This document shows positions 1-11,039 of a stretch of DNA of 64,000 nucleotides, one piece after another. The number at the start of each line of letters is the position of its first letter. The stretch's first letter is position 1. The position numbers were made by a program, and so were the translations under genes. The DNA comes from Ailanthus altissimus (lineage: Eukaryota; Streptophyta; Magnoliopsida; Sapindales; Simaroubaceae), in contig OX327695.1 of NCBI GenBank assembly GCA_946807835.1, forward strand, positions 28,068,501 to 28,132,500, given 5' to 3'. The notes below the pieces were generated by a model. It was not told where the DNA came from. It saw only the letters and a list, made by a program, of their open reading frames with translations, and searched no databases.

Positions 1-1851
1 TTTTCACTATAAAATATTGCTAAAAGCTACTATTGTGTTGCTTTGTCACTCAATGAAAAGAATCTTTCCTCATAAAAAATAGCATCACGATTAATTACAA
101 TTTTCTTAGTGACTGGATTATATAACTTATAAGGTTTTGAGTGATTGTTTATACCAAGAAAGATGCATTTTTCTCTTTTTTCATCTAACTTTTTCCTTCT
201 TGTATCTGGAATATAGGCATAGGCAAGTCATTCAAAAATGATATACTATCGGTCTTTGTCCACTCTATGTTTTCTCCAATGTCATATTTTGAATAGTAAC
301 TGTGGGGCTTCTGTTCAAAATATGAACACTCCAATTTATTGCTTCAGGCGAAAAACTTTTAGGAATGCCACTTCTCGCTAAAAGACTTTGCACCATGTTA
401 AGAATTGTACGATTCTTTCATTCACAAACTCCAATTGTTGAGGCGTGTAAGCTGTAGTAAGTTGCCTCTTGATTCCATGATTGTCACAAAAATTTATAAA
501 TTCTTATGAAATGTATTCTTCACCACGGTCTATATGAAGGACTTTGATTGGGCTACCAATTTCTTTCTCAACTAGCACTTTATGCTGTAAATGCTTCAGA
601 TTTCTCTTGCAAAAAATATACCCAAGTTTTCCAATGCTAAACAAATTTATTTTTAAGCCTAGAACAAAGAAAATATTAAAAATAATTTGAGTAAAATTTT
701 CTTTGGTATAGATTTTAACATTTCCTTTGCCCATAACAGTAACTGTAGAGTTATCTCCAAATTTTATAGTATTTCAAAAGGATTTGTCTAGCTTCAAGAA
801 CGCATAATTGTTTCCACACATATGATTGCTATAGCCCGTATCCAAATACCATATATTTTGATGGGTTTTCTCTTTAGAATAACATGCCATTAATGTAAAA
901 CAACTTCTTCTTGCTTTTCTACAAAATTAGACTTTTCATCATATTCTTTATCCAAATTGGTTTGACATTTAGATTGATAATGGTTATACCTGTGGCATTT
1001 ATAACACTTAATATTGGATTTATCTAATAACTTTTGTCTGTGAGTGGTGGAATAATGATTGCCTTAACCTCTTCCTTTCCCTTGAGAATTATGAATTTGG
1101 TTATATTCAAGTTTTTGTTATTATCTACGATCATTGTATCCTCTCCCTATACTTTTACCTTTACCTCTGTCTCTATCAGCTTTAGATGGTGTTGAAGATG
1201 GATTATTGGTGGAGACATACAATACTTGCTCTTCTTTATCTTGTTAGACCATTTTATGTTCATGAATCAATAATGAACCTTATAGTTTATCAATGAAAAG
1301 AATATCAAGGTCTTTAGATTCTTCAATTGAACAAACTACATAATTGAATTTTGGTGTCAATGATCGAATAATTTTTTCAACAACAGTCACATCTTCTATC
1401 TTCTCTCCATAGACCTGTATCTTATTAACAATTACCATTGTTCTGAAGAAAAAATCAAATATGGTCTCACCTGACTTCATACGGAGTGTTTCAAAATTTG
1501 TAGAAGTACTTGAAGTTGTTGCCTTCTTGCCTTTGCTGATCTTTGATATTTCTTCTCCATAGAATCCCAAATCTATTTGGAAGTTTCTTTGCTGAGAATG
1601 GTTTCCAAGATAGAATGATCAATTGCTTAGAAGATATAGTTTTTTGCTTGTAAATCTTTTAGCTTCAATTCTTCTAGTTCTGTCTTTTGTGCCTCCGTCA
1701 TCACTGTGTTAGGCCCTGGCTCTGCTACTCCAGAATCAACTACTTGTTAGTATTCTTTAAACTTTAAAAAATTCTCCATCAGTATGCTCCAATGGTCATA
1801 ATTACCATCAAAACATGGAATGGCAAGTTGCACAAAATTCTTTGAAGTCAT
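1..1851 (-). mobile_element. Ty1/copia retrotransposon relic (gag, protease, start of integrase), cut by window edge
   Basis: Reading leftwards, a copia gag polyprotein starts at the ATG at 1849-1851 (reads MTSKNFVQLAIPCFDGNYDH). It continues through the UBN2-type gag region around 1280-1570 and a CCHC zinc knuckle at 965-1006 (C-x2-C-x4-H-x4-C). An aspartic protease follows near 790-860, with the catalytic motif seen as WYLDTGYSNHMC. Integrase sequence lies from about 600 to position 1; the integrase phrase TTAYTPQQ is at about 430-465. Several in-frame stops (for example after KFKEY in gag and after KSF in protease) and a deletion between protease and integrase core show it is dead. No primer-binding site or LTR could be fixed on the right; the left side runs out of the window. 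Confidence 0.87.
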
Positions 1852-1861
1852 TTTCATTTCT

Positions 1862-2690
1862 CTGTTGCTGCACAAGTGAAAGATAAGATAATAACAATGC
1901 AGACACTGTGCTGCAAAGTGTAAAGGATAAAGTAAAGACAATGCTGTTAAAGACAATCCAATATAAAGATGAAGAAGAAGCTAATTCACGTTATGTATTT
2001 TATTTATAAAACAAAAGCCTTTTATAAGCATAACATCATAGGATAGAGACAAAGGAAATTATTATAATACTATTATAACTACTCACATCAATTAATAGAT
2101 ATTAATTTCTATGCTTGCTAACTACTATTAAACAACCGCCACTAATTTTTTCAACAATATGCAACACATAATCAAAAAGTAACAAATAATAAATCAATAA
2201 AAAAAATGACTTTTTGACCACAAGATTCAGTCACAAAATAAAATTTGTTGCCTATAGTGATAGACATAGATGGGGGCCTGGCTGGGCTACAGAGCTTCTA
2301 GAAAAGAAATTAATATTTAATTTAAAATATTATTATTCTTTTAAATATAACTAAAAATATAATAATTATTAATTATATATTTATTCAACCACCCAAAATT
2401 TCAATATTCTTTTCATTTTCCAAAATTAAATTATTTTAAAAGATTATATTTTTTATCTTTATACATAATATTTTATTTGTCTTCTTACCTTAGTAGGATA
2501 GAGATTGAATTATAATACAATATTTAAACACATTACCAAAAAAGTTAGCTAGTAATAATTCATCATAAACTCTAAACAATAATTTTAATTTACTCATTTA
2601 TGAAGTTTTTTCAAATATTCATTTTTTCTCATTTCACATAAGTAATTATTTTTCTCAATTTCATATTTATATATATTTTAAACTGATTTA
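1862..2690. other. AT-rich stretch without a gene
   Basis: The part next to the copia gag (about 1862-2170) may be its leader or a decayed 5' LTR, but I found neither a tRNA-complementary primer site nor a second LTR copy. The remainder is AT-rich sequence with no coding signal. Confidence 0.5.
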
Positions 2691-2695
2691 GTTTG

Positions 2696-3496
2696 TATTG
2701 GAGATTTGGTGATTTAACAATTTTGTTTGGACAAGAATTGAGATGAATATCAAATATAAGAGTCACAAGAAGTCTAAAATGTGTGGGACTTGCATGAGGA
2801 AGTCTAGGGTATGTGGGACATGAAGAGGTAAGCGAAACTTGACTTGAAGACACAAAGGAAGGGAGAAAAAAATGTGGAACTAGTGACAGGGCTAAGCGCC
2901 GCGGCGCTGGGCGCGGCATGCTCAACACCGCAGTACCAGGACCTTAACGCTGCAGCGCCAAAGCGGGCTGATTCCATTTTTGTTTTAGATTTATGAGTTT
3001 TGGAAAGTTTTGAACTTCCAAAACAAGTGAACTTTTACTCCAATAAAAATTAGGGTTAGTAGGCACGAAATAACTTATATATAAACACTTTAGGTTAAAA
3101 TCAAGCATTAAGAGATACTCTAAAAGATGAAAGAACTAGGTAGACACTAAGTGCTTGTGTACACTAGGGTGGAACCATCGTTTAGGTGTTCATTGCTCAT
3201 GGTAGAGTAATGGTACACTTGATCTTTTTTAGGGTTCTTTATTGGGTTTTCTTTGTAAAATCTCTAGGAAGTTAATAAGGGAGGTTAGGACCCTTGGATC
3301 CACCATGAATGTAGGCAATTGGTCGAACCATATAAGTGATTATATTGTGCTCTTTATTATTTGTTTTAAATTCTTACTATTTTTGCTTGATATAGAAGTT
3401 ATTTTGTTGTGCAAAAAGTTAGGGTTTAAGGTTGAATTTGGTTAGGGTTCTTCGCTTTAACCTAATCTCATGAGGAGAAGGGTGATTCCTCCAACA
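2696..3496 (+). repeat. 5' LTR of the copia element (LTR copy 1)
   Basis: This LTR is alignable over its whole length to 4961-6006 and 62642-63489. In order it holds a TATTGG start, a GC-rich dyad cluster at about 2890-2960 that includes the perfect 14-bp palindrome AGCGCCGCGGCGCT at 2895-2908, a TATA-like TATATATAAACA near 3076, the conserved hairpin motif at about 3311-3329 and a CCAACA end. The open frames inside it are by-products of the GC-rich cluster. Confidence 0.86.
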
Positions 3497-3499
3497 AAT

Positions 3500-3511
3500 T
3501 AGTATCAGAGC
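3500..3511 (+). other. Primer-binding site (initiator tRNA-Met type)
   Basis: TAGTATCAGAGC lies 3 nt after the 5' LTR and differs by one base from TGGTATCAGAGC, the usual plant copia primer site complementary to the 3' end of initiator tRNA-Met. Confidence 0.85.
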
Positions 3512-3547
3512 TAAGGTTCGATAATACACACCTAGGGTATTTAAACT

Positions 3548-4740
3548 ATGGCTACAATCAAGCAAGAAATAGAGAAGTTCAATAGGATAAATGACTTCAA
3601 TCTTTGGAGGAAGAAGTTTAGGGCTTTATTCGTAAAGAAAGGGCTAGAGTCAACCTTTGAGGAAGCTAGTTCCTCAACTAGCGAAGAGATGAAAACCTCA
3701 AAGTTTGGGCAAAAATATTGTGAGATGATTTAGAAATAGGCTTACAGTACCATAATCCTAGCGTTGACTGATGAAGTGTTAAGAAAAGTTGGTGATGAAA
3801 AAATTACTTTATGACTATAAAAGAGACTCGATGCATTATATATGAAGAATTCTCTTGCAAATAGACTTCTTGTGAAGAAGAAACTGCACCAATTAACTAT
3901 GCACAAGGGATCTTCATTGAGAGCCTACATTTATGAGTTTAACAAGATCATCATAAGTCTTGAGTAATTGACAATCAAGACTAAGGATGAGGACAATGTC
4001 ATAATCTTATTAAGTTTGTTGTCGAAGAGTTATAAAAATTTTGTGGATATGCTACTGTATGGTAGGGAGTCTTTAATGATGAATGACGTCAAGGCATCAT
4101 TGAACTCAAAAAAATTGACAAAGAGATCCGAGTCCGAGAATGAAGCAGCTTTGCTTACACAAGGGAAGAAGAACAACCAATCGATGAGGAGATCCAAGAA
4201 ATGTTTTCTTTATAATAAGAATGACACTTTGTGGAGGATTGTCCTAAATCAAAAGGCCAAGAAAAGTGTGCTACAATCGGTATTTTTGGGGAAGATATCA
4301 AAGTTATAGACACATTGGTAGCCCAAAGGGAAACGTATACTGGAAAATGGATACTAGATTCGGGGTGTAGCGTCCATATATGTCCCAACAGATTGATATT
4401 TACCAATTACAAAGTTAAGAAAGGTAAACCTCTAATGGGGAATGACATGACTTGTGAGATCATAGGAGTTGGTGACATAAACTTGAGGATGCAAGGTAGA
4501 GAATCTAGGGACTTACATGGTGTAAGGCATGTTCCTGATTTGATGAGGAACTTAATATCCCTAAGCAAGCTCGATGAGGAGAGGTATTAGGTTAAAGCAA
4601 AAAAAGAAAAATTGAGGGTAGAGAAAGGATCTATAAAGTTTAAGGGTGAGAAGCACAATTGGGGGTTTTATGTGCTTACTGGGATGGCCATGAGTGACCT
4701 AACATTGGGTGTTGGGGTAATGTAGATCATTAGGCAACAT
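3548..4740 (+). pseudogene. Copia gag-protease remnant
   Basis: The frame starts at the ATG 3548 (MATIKQEIEKFNRINDFNLW), the usual beginning of a copia gag. It is broken by a stop at about 3732 and resumes in 3840-4230 with the gag region that carries the family phrase MLLYGRESL. A decayed zinc-knuckle region follows at about 4200. The protease is visible around 4345-4590, with catalytic WILDSGCSVHICPN and, downstream, HGVRHVPDLMRNLISLSKL. Frameshifts near 3965 and 4230 and a stop at about 4590 inactivate it. The sequence then decays and the 3' LTR follows; nothing of integrase or reverse transcriptase is seen. Confidence 0.86.
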
Positions 4741-4960
4741 TCACATTGTGCTCACTGAGGTGATGAGGGTCAGAAAGGAGTGCAACGCATCTATACCCTA
4801 TATAAGGTGCACGAATGCCTTTAGAAACCAAAGTCACTAGCCCGAGAAAAGTTAAGTCTTGATGGAGACTTAATTGGACTCAACTTTAGGTGATAGAGTA
4901 TTAGTATGAATCGGATCTAAAAGCCTTTTTATTTGGAAGATTTTGAATCAACGAATGGTT

Positions 4961-6006
4961 TATTGGAGATTTGGTGATTCAACAATCTTGAAAAAAAAAA
5001 TAGGTTCTATAGAGGGCGGATTTGGTATTTGGATATTATTTGTATCAATGATCTAGTTAATCATGAATGATTGGGTACGAGACTGTGAAATTGTTTTTCT
5101 TAAATAATGAATGGATAACAAAAAAAAATCATTCATTTTTATTAAATGTTCATGCAATAAGAATAAAAAAAATAAAGGTTGATCAACTGAGTATTGTTTA
5201 GACAAGAATTAAGATGAATATCAAATAAAAGAGTCACAAGAAGTCTAGAACGTGTTGGACATGCATAAGAAAGTCTAGGACATGTGGGACACGAAGGCAG
5301 TAGCAAAACAAGACTTGAAGACGCGAAGAAAGTAAAGAAAAAGTGCAAAAATGATGACAGGGCTTGGCACCGCGACGCTGAGGGCTGAGCGCCGCTGTGC
5401 CCAAATCATTATGCCAGCACCACGGTGCTAGGACCTCAGCGTTCCGCCACCAAAGTAGGTTGGGTCGGTTTTTGTTTCAAATTTTTTAGTTTTGAAAAGT
5501 TTTGGACTTACAAAATAAGTGAACTCTTACTCTAATAAGGATTAGGGTTAGTAGACACGAAATAACCCCTATATAAATCCTTATAAACCATTTAGGTTGA
5601 AATCAAGCATTAAGAGAGACTCTAAGAGAGGGAAGAACTAGGTAGACACTAAATGCTTATGTATGGTAGGATGGAACCGTTGTTTGGGTATTCATTGCTC
5701 ATGGTAAAGTAAGGGTACAGTAAATATTAGGTCATTTTGAGGGTTCTTCTTTGAATTTTCCTTATAAAACCTCAAGGGATGTTAATAAGAGAGGTTAAGA
5801 TCCTTAAAATTACCATGGACGTAGGCAATTGTCGAACTATGTAAGTGATTGTGTTGTGTTTTTTATTATCTACTTTGAATTCTTGTTATTTTTGCTTGAT
5901 ATACAGGTGATTTTACTGTGCAAAGAGGATAGGGTTCAAGATTTAACTGAATTAGAATTCTTCGCTTTAACTTAATATCACGGGAAGAACGGTGATTCCT
6001 CTAACA
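4961..6006 (+). repeat. 3' LTR of the copia element, carrying an extra ~206 bp
   Basis: This is the same LTR as 2696-3496 but 245 bp longer. About 206 bp (4991-5196), absent from both other copies, sits between CAACAATCTTG and TGTTTAGACAAG. The rest keeps the shared order: GC-rich dyad cluster (5366-5460, different in number and sequence from the 5' LTR), TATA-like CTATATAAATCC near 5571, hairpin motif near 5821-5840 and a CTAACA end. Confidence 0.84.
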
Positions 6007-6011
6007 GTTTT

Positions 6012-7150
6012 AATAGTTAATTCAACTTGCTTGAATTATTATATTTTTTCATAGATGATAAATGAATTAAAGATAAATGTTTGATTAATAATAAATGCAA
6101 TAAATATACATTTAAAAGCATGTCTTCCCTTTCTTAAGTATGTCAAACTTAACAAAAAAAATAGAAATTTACTTCTTGAGTGATAGATTAAATTTTCTTA
6201 TGTTTATTCTTTGTGTTTTTGTGTATTTGAAACATAACAAATATAAGTACTTTTTTAATAATATATTAATTCATCATTTTATTGACTCTTTGTATTTCCA
6301 CTTTGATAACATAACACGCATTTTTGCTATGAAACTTATTAAAATAACAATTCATAACAAAATAAAAGATGAGTTTCTTGTAGATTGCATTATTGTTTAC
6401 ATTGAAAGATAACTTGTCAAAAGTACTGATTCAATATTATTAATAAATGGAATTCTATACTTTTAGACATTATCGAGCATAACTTCAATAGTTTGTTTTT
6501 TTATTTGTATTCTAATTTTTATTTTATTTTATTATTTAGTATATATTATTTTTTATACATAAGATTCGATATGTTTTCTTAAATAAAGTGTATTTTTTTA
6601 ATGGAAAAAAATCTTTTTTGTACCTTAGATATTTATGATGATATTTAAAAAAAAATTTAACCTAGCTAAAAATAAAATTATGGCTACGTTCTTGGTTGCT
6701 TATAGCAACTTTTTTGGCAAAACTTATGACTTTGTGGTCAATTACAGTAAGAGACATTAAGTAAGAATGACTTGAAATATAAAATGGAATGAGTCTTAAT
6801 TATTTGAAAAGTGTCGATCAATTTTACACGTGTAAAGAAAAGCTCATTATTACATAGAACACTAAAATTGGAGCTTTTTTATTTAATTGATAAATAGCAT
6901 CCAAAATATAATAAGGACAATGAAGTAATTATGTTTGTATTTCCTCATCAACTACAATAACAATGGGCAAGAGGAATAATTTAGGAAAAATTAAGAATCT
7001 GAGGGGCAATAATATAATCTTGGAGAGAAAATCTAAAAGTCCAGAAGCTATCTTCCTCTAATGTTAACTCAATACTCACTGTAGGTAGTCATGATGAAAT
7101 TACTGAAATTTTGTAAAGCATCACTAGTGCTCTTCCTTATAAGAAAGGTG
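6012..7150. other. AT-rich intergenic sequence and 5' flank of the RING-H2 gene
   Basis: No coding signal is convincing here; a 90-codon open frame at 6140-6412 is AT-driven. The last part is the promoter side of the gene starting at 7225: a TTTATAAG box at 7157-7164 lies about 60 bp before its ATG. Confidence 0.5.
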
Positions 7151-7224
7151 TGCTTCTTTATAAGCATTAATTACAAAAGCCATCATTACAATTTTGCACT
7201 GTTTTCTCCGTAGAAATTAAAAAA

Positions 7225-7779
7225 ATGGGACAACCGCAAAATTCTGATCAAAATCAAGGTGGCGTTGGGGCAGAAGTACCACCTTTCCCCATGTACCATC
7301 GATATATACTAGCACTGGCAGTCATCTTCTTAGCTGTTGTAACGTCTCTCTTGCTTATCCTCGCCTTTTTCAAATGTTTTAGTCAATCATACGAATATCC
7401 TCCTCGTTACCATGAAGGTCAAGAGCGAGATCAAGCTCAAGCTCAAGCTCAAGATCGGACTCATCGTGAAGAGGAGCTTGCAGCTATACCGGTCATCACC
7501 TATGGAGCTACAACTAATTCTCCTTCTTCCTCCACTGCGTCCATTGAGCGAATGAACTGCTCAGTATGCTTGGCTGAATTTGCGGACAGCGATGAGGTTA
7601 GGGTTTTACCAAGGTGTATGCACATGTTCCACAGGGCGTGTATAGATCAGTGGCTATTCAGATCGTTGCACTGTCCTAATTGTAGGGACCAGACGATTAA
7701 GCAGAGTTTGGAACTACCGAGGATGAGTAGTAGCACTAACGGTGAAGATGGAAATAATACAAATCCTTCCAATTTGTAA
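7225..7779 (+). CDS. RING-H2 finger E3 ubiquitin ligase, membrane-anchored (ATL-like)
   Basis: An intact single-exon gene of 184 aa. A hydrophobic segment at residues ~27-49 should anchor it in a membrane. A polar linker with a Gln-Ala repeat follows (~66-76), then a complete RING-H2 domain at ~112-153: C-x2-C-x15-C-x1-H-x2-H-x2-C-x10-C-x2-C, with the Pro before the third Cys (LPRC) and the Trp in IDQWL that contact E2 enzymes. This architecture and the lack of introns match the plant ATL/RING-H2 group, which transfers ubiquitin to substrates, often in stress or defence. The usual GLD motif of true ATLs is not evident; the linker has IPVITYG instead, so it may be an ATL relative. The start has a good context (AAAAAAATGG) and follows a TATA-like box at 7157. 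Substrate unknown. Confidence 0.92.
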   Translation: MGQPQNSDQNQGGVGAEVPPFPMYHRYILALAVIFLAVVTSLLLILAFFKCFSQSYEYPPRYHEGQERDQAQAQAQDRTHREEELAAIPVITYGATTNSPSSSTASIERMNCSVCLAEFADSDEVRVLPRCMHMFHRACIDQWLFRSLHCPNCRDQTIKQSLELPRMSSSTNGEDGNNTNPSNL

Positions 7780-8155
7780 AAGCCCTTAAAAATAATGCTT
7801 TTGTTTACATGACCTGAATCATCACTTCAGTTATTATGAAAAGGGTCATTTATTTATCTGAATGTACATATTTCCTTGGTTTTTCTTATCTTCTCATGTA
7901 TCAAGACATACTTATTATGATGTTATTTTGACTATACATTCTGAATTGCCACGTATATCTCTCTCTTAATATTCACTGTTTATTATGTAAATTTTATATA
8001 CAAGTAGTTGGGAGTGGCACCCCTGGATTATCCCATATTATACATCGATGCAAAACTCACTTCTACAGAGATAACTTTATCAGATATGTTGGATTTGAAA
8101 ATTCTACAGCTATTTGTGGTAAAAGGGTGAAGTATCATCAAGCATCATTGGTAGC

Positions 8156-9485
8156 TGGTGGTGGATTTTGTATAACACAAACTAATGCAAGTATGCGTTA
8201 TCACAATAAATAATATATGATAAGAAAAGTATCGATTGTACGAGAAATTGTTATTACTATTTGTTAAGTACTAAAATTATGTCCTTCTACTCTTATTCAA
8301 GTTATTGGCAATTCAATGATTTTGATATTTAAATTAACTAAACAAAAAAAATAATTACAAGAATTAAGTAAAAAGAACAAACGTAATAGCACCAATACTC
8401 AAATGTTTAGGATTACAATAATTTCTCAATACTTCACTTGAATTCAATTACTCCCCTTAAAACTATCAATATGAATATTAACCAAGAACTCTAATATCCT
8501 TACAAGTCTCTTCCAATGGTTAAGTAAGTATATCTCATTCAATCAATTATCAATATTCCTACAATAATTAAATTGAAATAAAATTCATTAAGTTCAAGTT
8601 CTCTAAATGGTCATATATGCCATATGAGTATATTCCTATCTCATATGAAACTCATGCTTTTACACAATAATCATACATCAATCTATTCATGGCCAATACA
8701 AAATTTCTTTTTTTAAGTTCATTGAGGTTCTCAAATCAATCTAATACATTGTCATGTAATTAGAAGCATTAAACATAAAACAAATTGAACAATTCAATAC
8801 CAATATGATGAATAAGGGAAAATAATCAATCCAAACTACATATTGAGTTCACATTGTAATCATAGCAATAAAACTTAGTTCATAATTATAAACATAAGTT
8901 CAGAGTATCTAACAACATCATTATACATACTAGAATCAACAATAAATACGAAATTGAAGAGAATAGAAAATTTTCTTTAATGCAATAATGATGTTCTTCC
9001 TTTAAAATGCAGAATTTTTTCTTATTGTTATTGATTCTTGCTTCTAAGACCCAATAAAGTGTTACTTTCGTGTTCTCTGCTGGCCAACCTCTTCTTGACT
9101 TAATAATGGGCGTTTATATAAGTTTAGAGTTTTAAAAATATGAAAAACAAATGCCCTTAAAAAGTGTCCAGCATCTAAAGTCACGGCATTCGAATTCAAT
9201 GCCGCGGCGCTAGAACTTCTAACTTGAATGTCTAGGCAAATGCCCTGGGCTGTACTGTTCATTGACACTGTTTATGGCACTGTTTTCATTTTTTTGCATT
9301 TTAATTCATTCTCAGATTCTCATCTCAAATAATTCTGTTTGCATCTAATTTTTGATATTTTTGCTTCGATAATACTTAAACCTATAAAATAATATTAATA
9401 TGCATAAATAGCTAAATTATTGGGATAAATTGAACAAACATCAAATTTAAGAGGATAAAATATTTTATGCAATTACACCTTATCA
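8156..9485 (-). mobile_element. Solo LTR, 1.33 kb, with perfect 5-bp target duplication GTAGC
   Basis: The sequence between GTAGC at 8151-8155 and GTAGC at 9486-9490 begins TGGTGG and ends TTATCA, the TG...CA ends of an LTR. I place it on the minus strand because there it starts TGATAAGGTGTAATT and the GC-rich box (about 9200-9212) precedes a TATATAAACG-type TATA box near 9113-9122, the same order as in the copia LTRs. No internal coding region or second LTR is present, so it is a recombined solo LTR. It does not align with the copia LTR family by eye; it could be Ty3-type. Confidence 0.8.
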
Positions 9486-9490
9486 GTAGC

Positions 9491-10160
9491 CCTTCCGCTA
9501 GGTTGGCCATCTTGACTCATCTTGCAACCGCTACTATTAGGACCCAACAACCCAGACCTTTCAAGAATGAATTTTTCTTGTACTTATGGTCTGTCTCCAT
9601 AACAGCAACCTCATATTTTCACCTATTGGAAATGTAATGCATTTTTTAAAATTATTTAAAAAAATATTAAAAATATCTTGTAATAAAATTTAAGAATTAA
9701 TTTAGTTAAAATTATAACAAATTTAGAATTATGTAATAAGTTAAAAATATTTAAAAAATTATAATAATTTAAAAAAATAAGGGTGTTAGGTGAGATAATA
9801 CAAGAGTTTAGTGTAGAAATGCGTGGCTAATTTTTCACACATAAATCGGTTAGAAAATGTATAAATAGGGTGTATTTGTAATAATGGATGAGAATCCAAA
9901 TATTGTATTAATTATGTAAGTCACAAAGGATTCCATTCTATATTTTTTTTCTTATATCAACCAAATATCATGGTTGTCCCTCAAATATCAACTTTATCGT
10001 AAATACCCTCTCAATACATAATCAAATACTTTAGTCCATAACCAAAGTTATCCAACATTGTAACAGACCCCATAATTTCTTATAAGTGTATTTAAAGTTA
10101 AGTGGTTCAGCTTGTAGAATAATAATAGAGGTACTGTTTATAAATACGATACTGTTATTC
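9491..10160. other. AT-rich intergenic sequence, no gene seen
   Basis: Between the solo LTR and the Yippee-like pseudogene I see only AT-rich sequence without extended coding frames or a recognisable transposon end. Confidence 0.45.
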
Positions 10161-10164
10161 TCAC

Positions 10165-10482
10165 AGTATCAAAGTTCAAAATTTTATTAATAATTTCAGA
10201 GCAATCAATTTTCTATCTGTTGTATCAGAGTTTATAATTTTTAAAATCCACCCAGCAATTGAGCCACAGCCAACACAGTATATGTCAGCAATACTATGCA
10301 TTCCAATCAACATCATCCGCTCTTCCATCTCTCCCGCCATGATATTTTCAACCTTATTGAAGAGATAAGCCTTTCCATGCCCGCAATGGAACTTCGAGAT
10401 AATCTCATCAGCTAGACCCAAATGCATGTTGCTTACAGCTATATATATTTCCTTCAAGAGTAATCACAAATAGCCTCCCCAT
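10165..10482 (-). pseudogene. Yippee-like (YPEL) zinc-binding protein pseudogene
   Basis: From the ATG at 10480-10482 the minus strand reads MGRLFVITLEGNIYSCK, the N-terminus of plant Yippee-like proteins. A frameshift falls at the first CxxC zinc-binding motif, whose second Cys is lost. The next frame continues MHLGLADEIISKFHCGHGKA, then YLFNKVEN, MHSIADIYCVGCGSIAGW, matching the Yippee core including the second CxxC. After GW the reading frame decays with stops in the remaining frames. YPEL proteins are small folded zinc proteins of uncertain cellular role. No intron interrupts the remnant, which may mean a retrocopy, but no poly(A) tract is visible. It is not a working gene as read. Confidence 0.82.
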
Positions 10483-10625
10483 TTTCAAAAGGCGTCCCTC
10501 TTTTTATTTAGAATTAATGGTGATATATGTTGAGTTGAGCAAAATTAAGGTTCGGCTCTTATTATATATTAAAAAAAAAAAAAAACTCTGCAAGGACTTC
10601 GAGTAGTTTCTTGAGCCAAGAACTT

Positions 10626-11036
10626 TGTTCTTTTTCTTTCTTTTTTTTTTCTGAAAAAAGAATGTTTATTTATTGAATCAGGAAACAAGAAAAATACCAA
10701 GCAATGAGGTATAGATATAATCTACAACTCGTTAACAACATTACAAACAGCAAATTTGATTAAGAAATAGGCCATTAGATTTCCACTTCTAACAAAAGAG
10801 CATGAAATATCCTTCATACCATTTAAATGGTTGGACACTGAAGAAAGTATATCACCTTCGAGCCTTGAGAATAATTGCTTCTTAAAAATATATAAAATGT
10901 TGAGATAATTCAATTCAACAATGTTTATTGAAACATTATTGCAAATAACTGAAGAAAGTCCATGATAAACTGCCAAGCACTCATCCAACAGCGGTAAATA
11001 ATGGCCAAGAACTTTGTTCTGAGGGCGACTTCTCAC
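10626..11036 (-). mobile_element. LINE-type RNase H fragment
   Basis: The minus-strand frame 10722-11036 reads DECLAVYHGLSS ... GDILSSVSNHLNG ... RSGNLMAYFLIKFAVCNVV. This resembles the RVT_3 RNase H domain that ends many plant LINE proteins and related host genes. A T-rich tract at about 10626-10650 on the left would be the poly(A) side. The acidic catalytic residues are not all present, so it is a dead fragment. Confidence 0.6.
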
Positions 11037-11039
11037 GAT

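Larger units (their letters stand above)
2696..6006 (+). mobile_element. Degenerate Ty1/copia element with two LTRs, primer site and gag-protease remnant
   Basis: Two direct repeats (2696-3496 and 4961-6006), both starting TATTGGAGATTTGG and ending near CTAACA or CCAACA, flank a 1.46-kb internal region. The 5-mers outside are GTTTG (2691-2695) and GTTTT (6007-6011), a one-mismatch target duplication. A primer-binding site follows the left LTR. Internal gag and protease are present but integrase, reverse transcriptase and RNase H are missing, so the element is a large internal deletion derivative. Both LTRs begin TA rather than the usual TG, whereas the related solo LTR at 62642 begins TG, so the change probably predates this insertion. 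Confidence 0.87.

Noticed and set aside
2629..2928. Open frames inside LTRs (also 5142-5348, 9062-9268, 12383-12623, 62750-63068)
   Set aside because: They depend on the GC-rich dyad clusters and change between LTR copies, so they are not conserved proteins.
6140..6412. 90-codon AT-rich open frame
   Set aside because: Amino-acid content reflects AT-rich DNA; no family resemblance.
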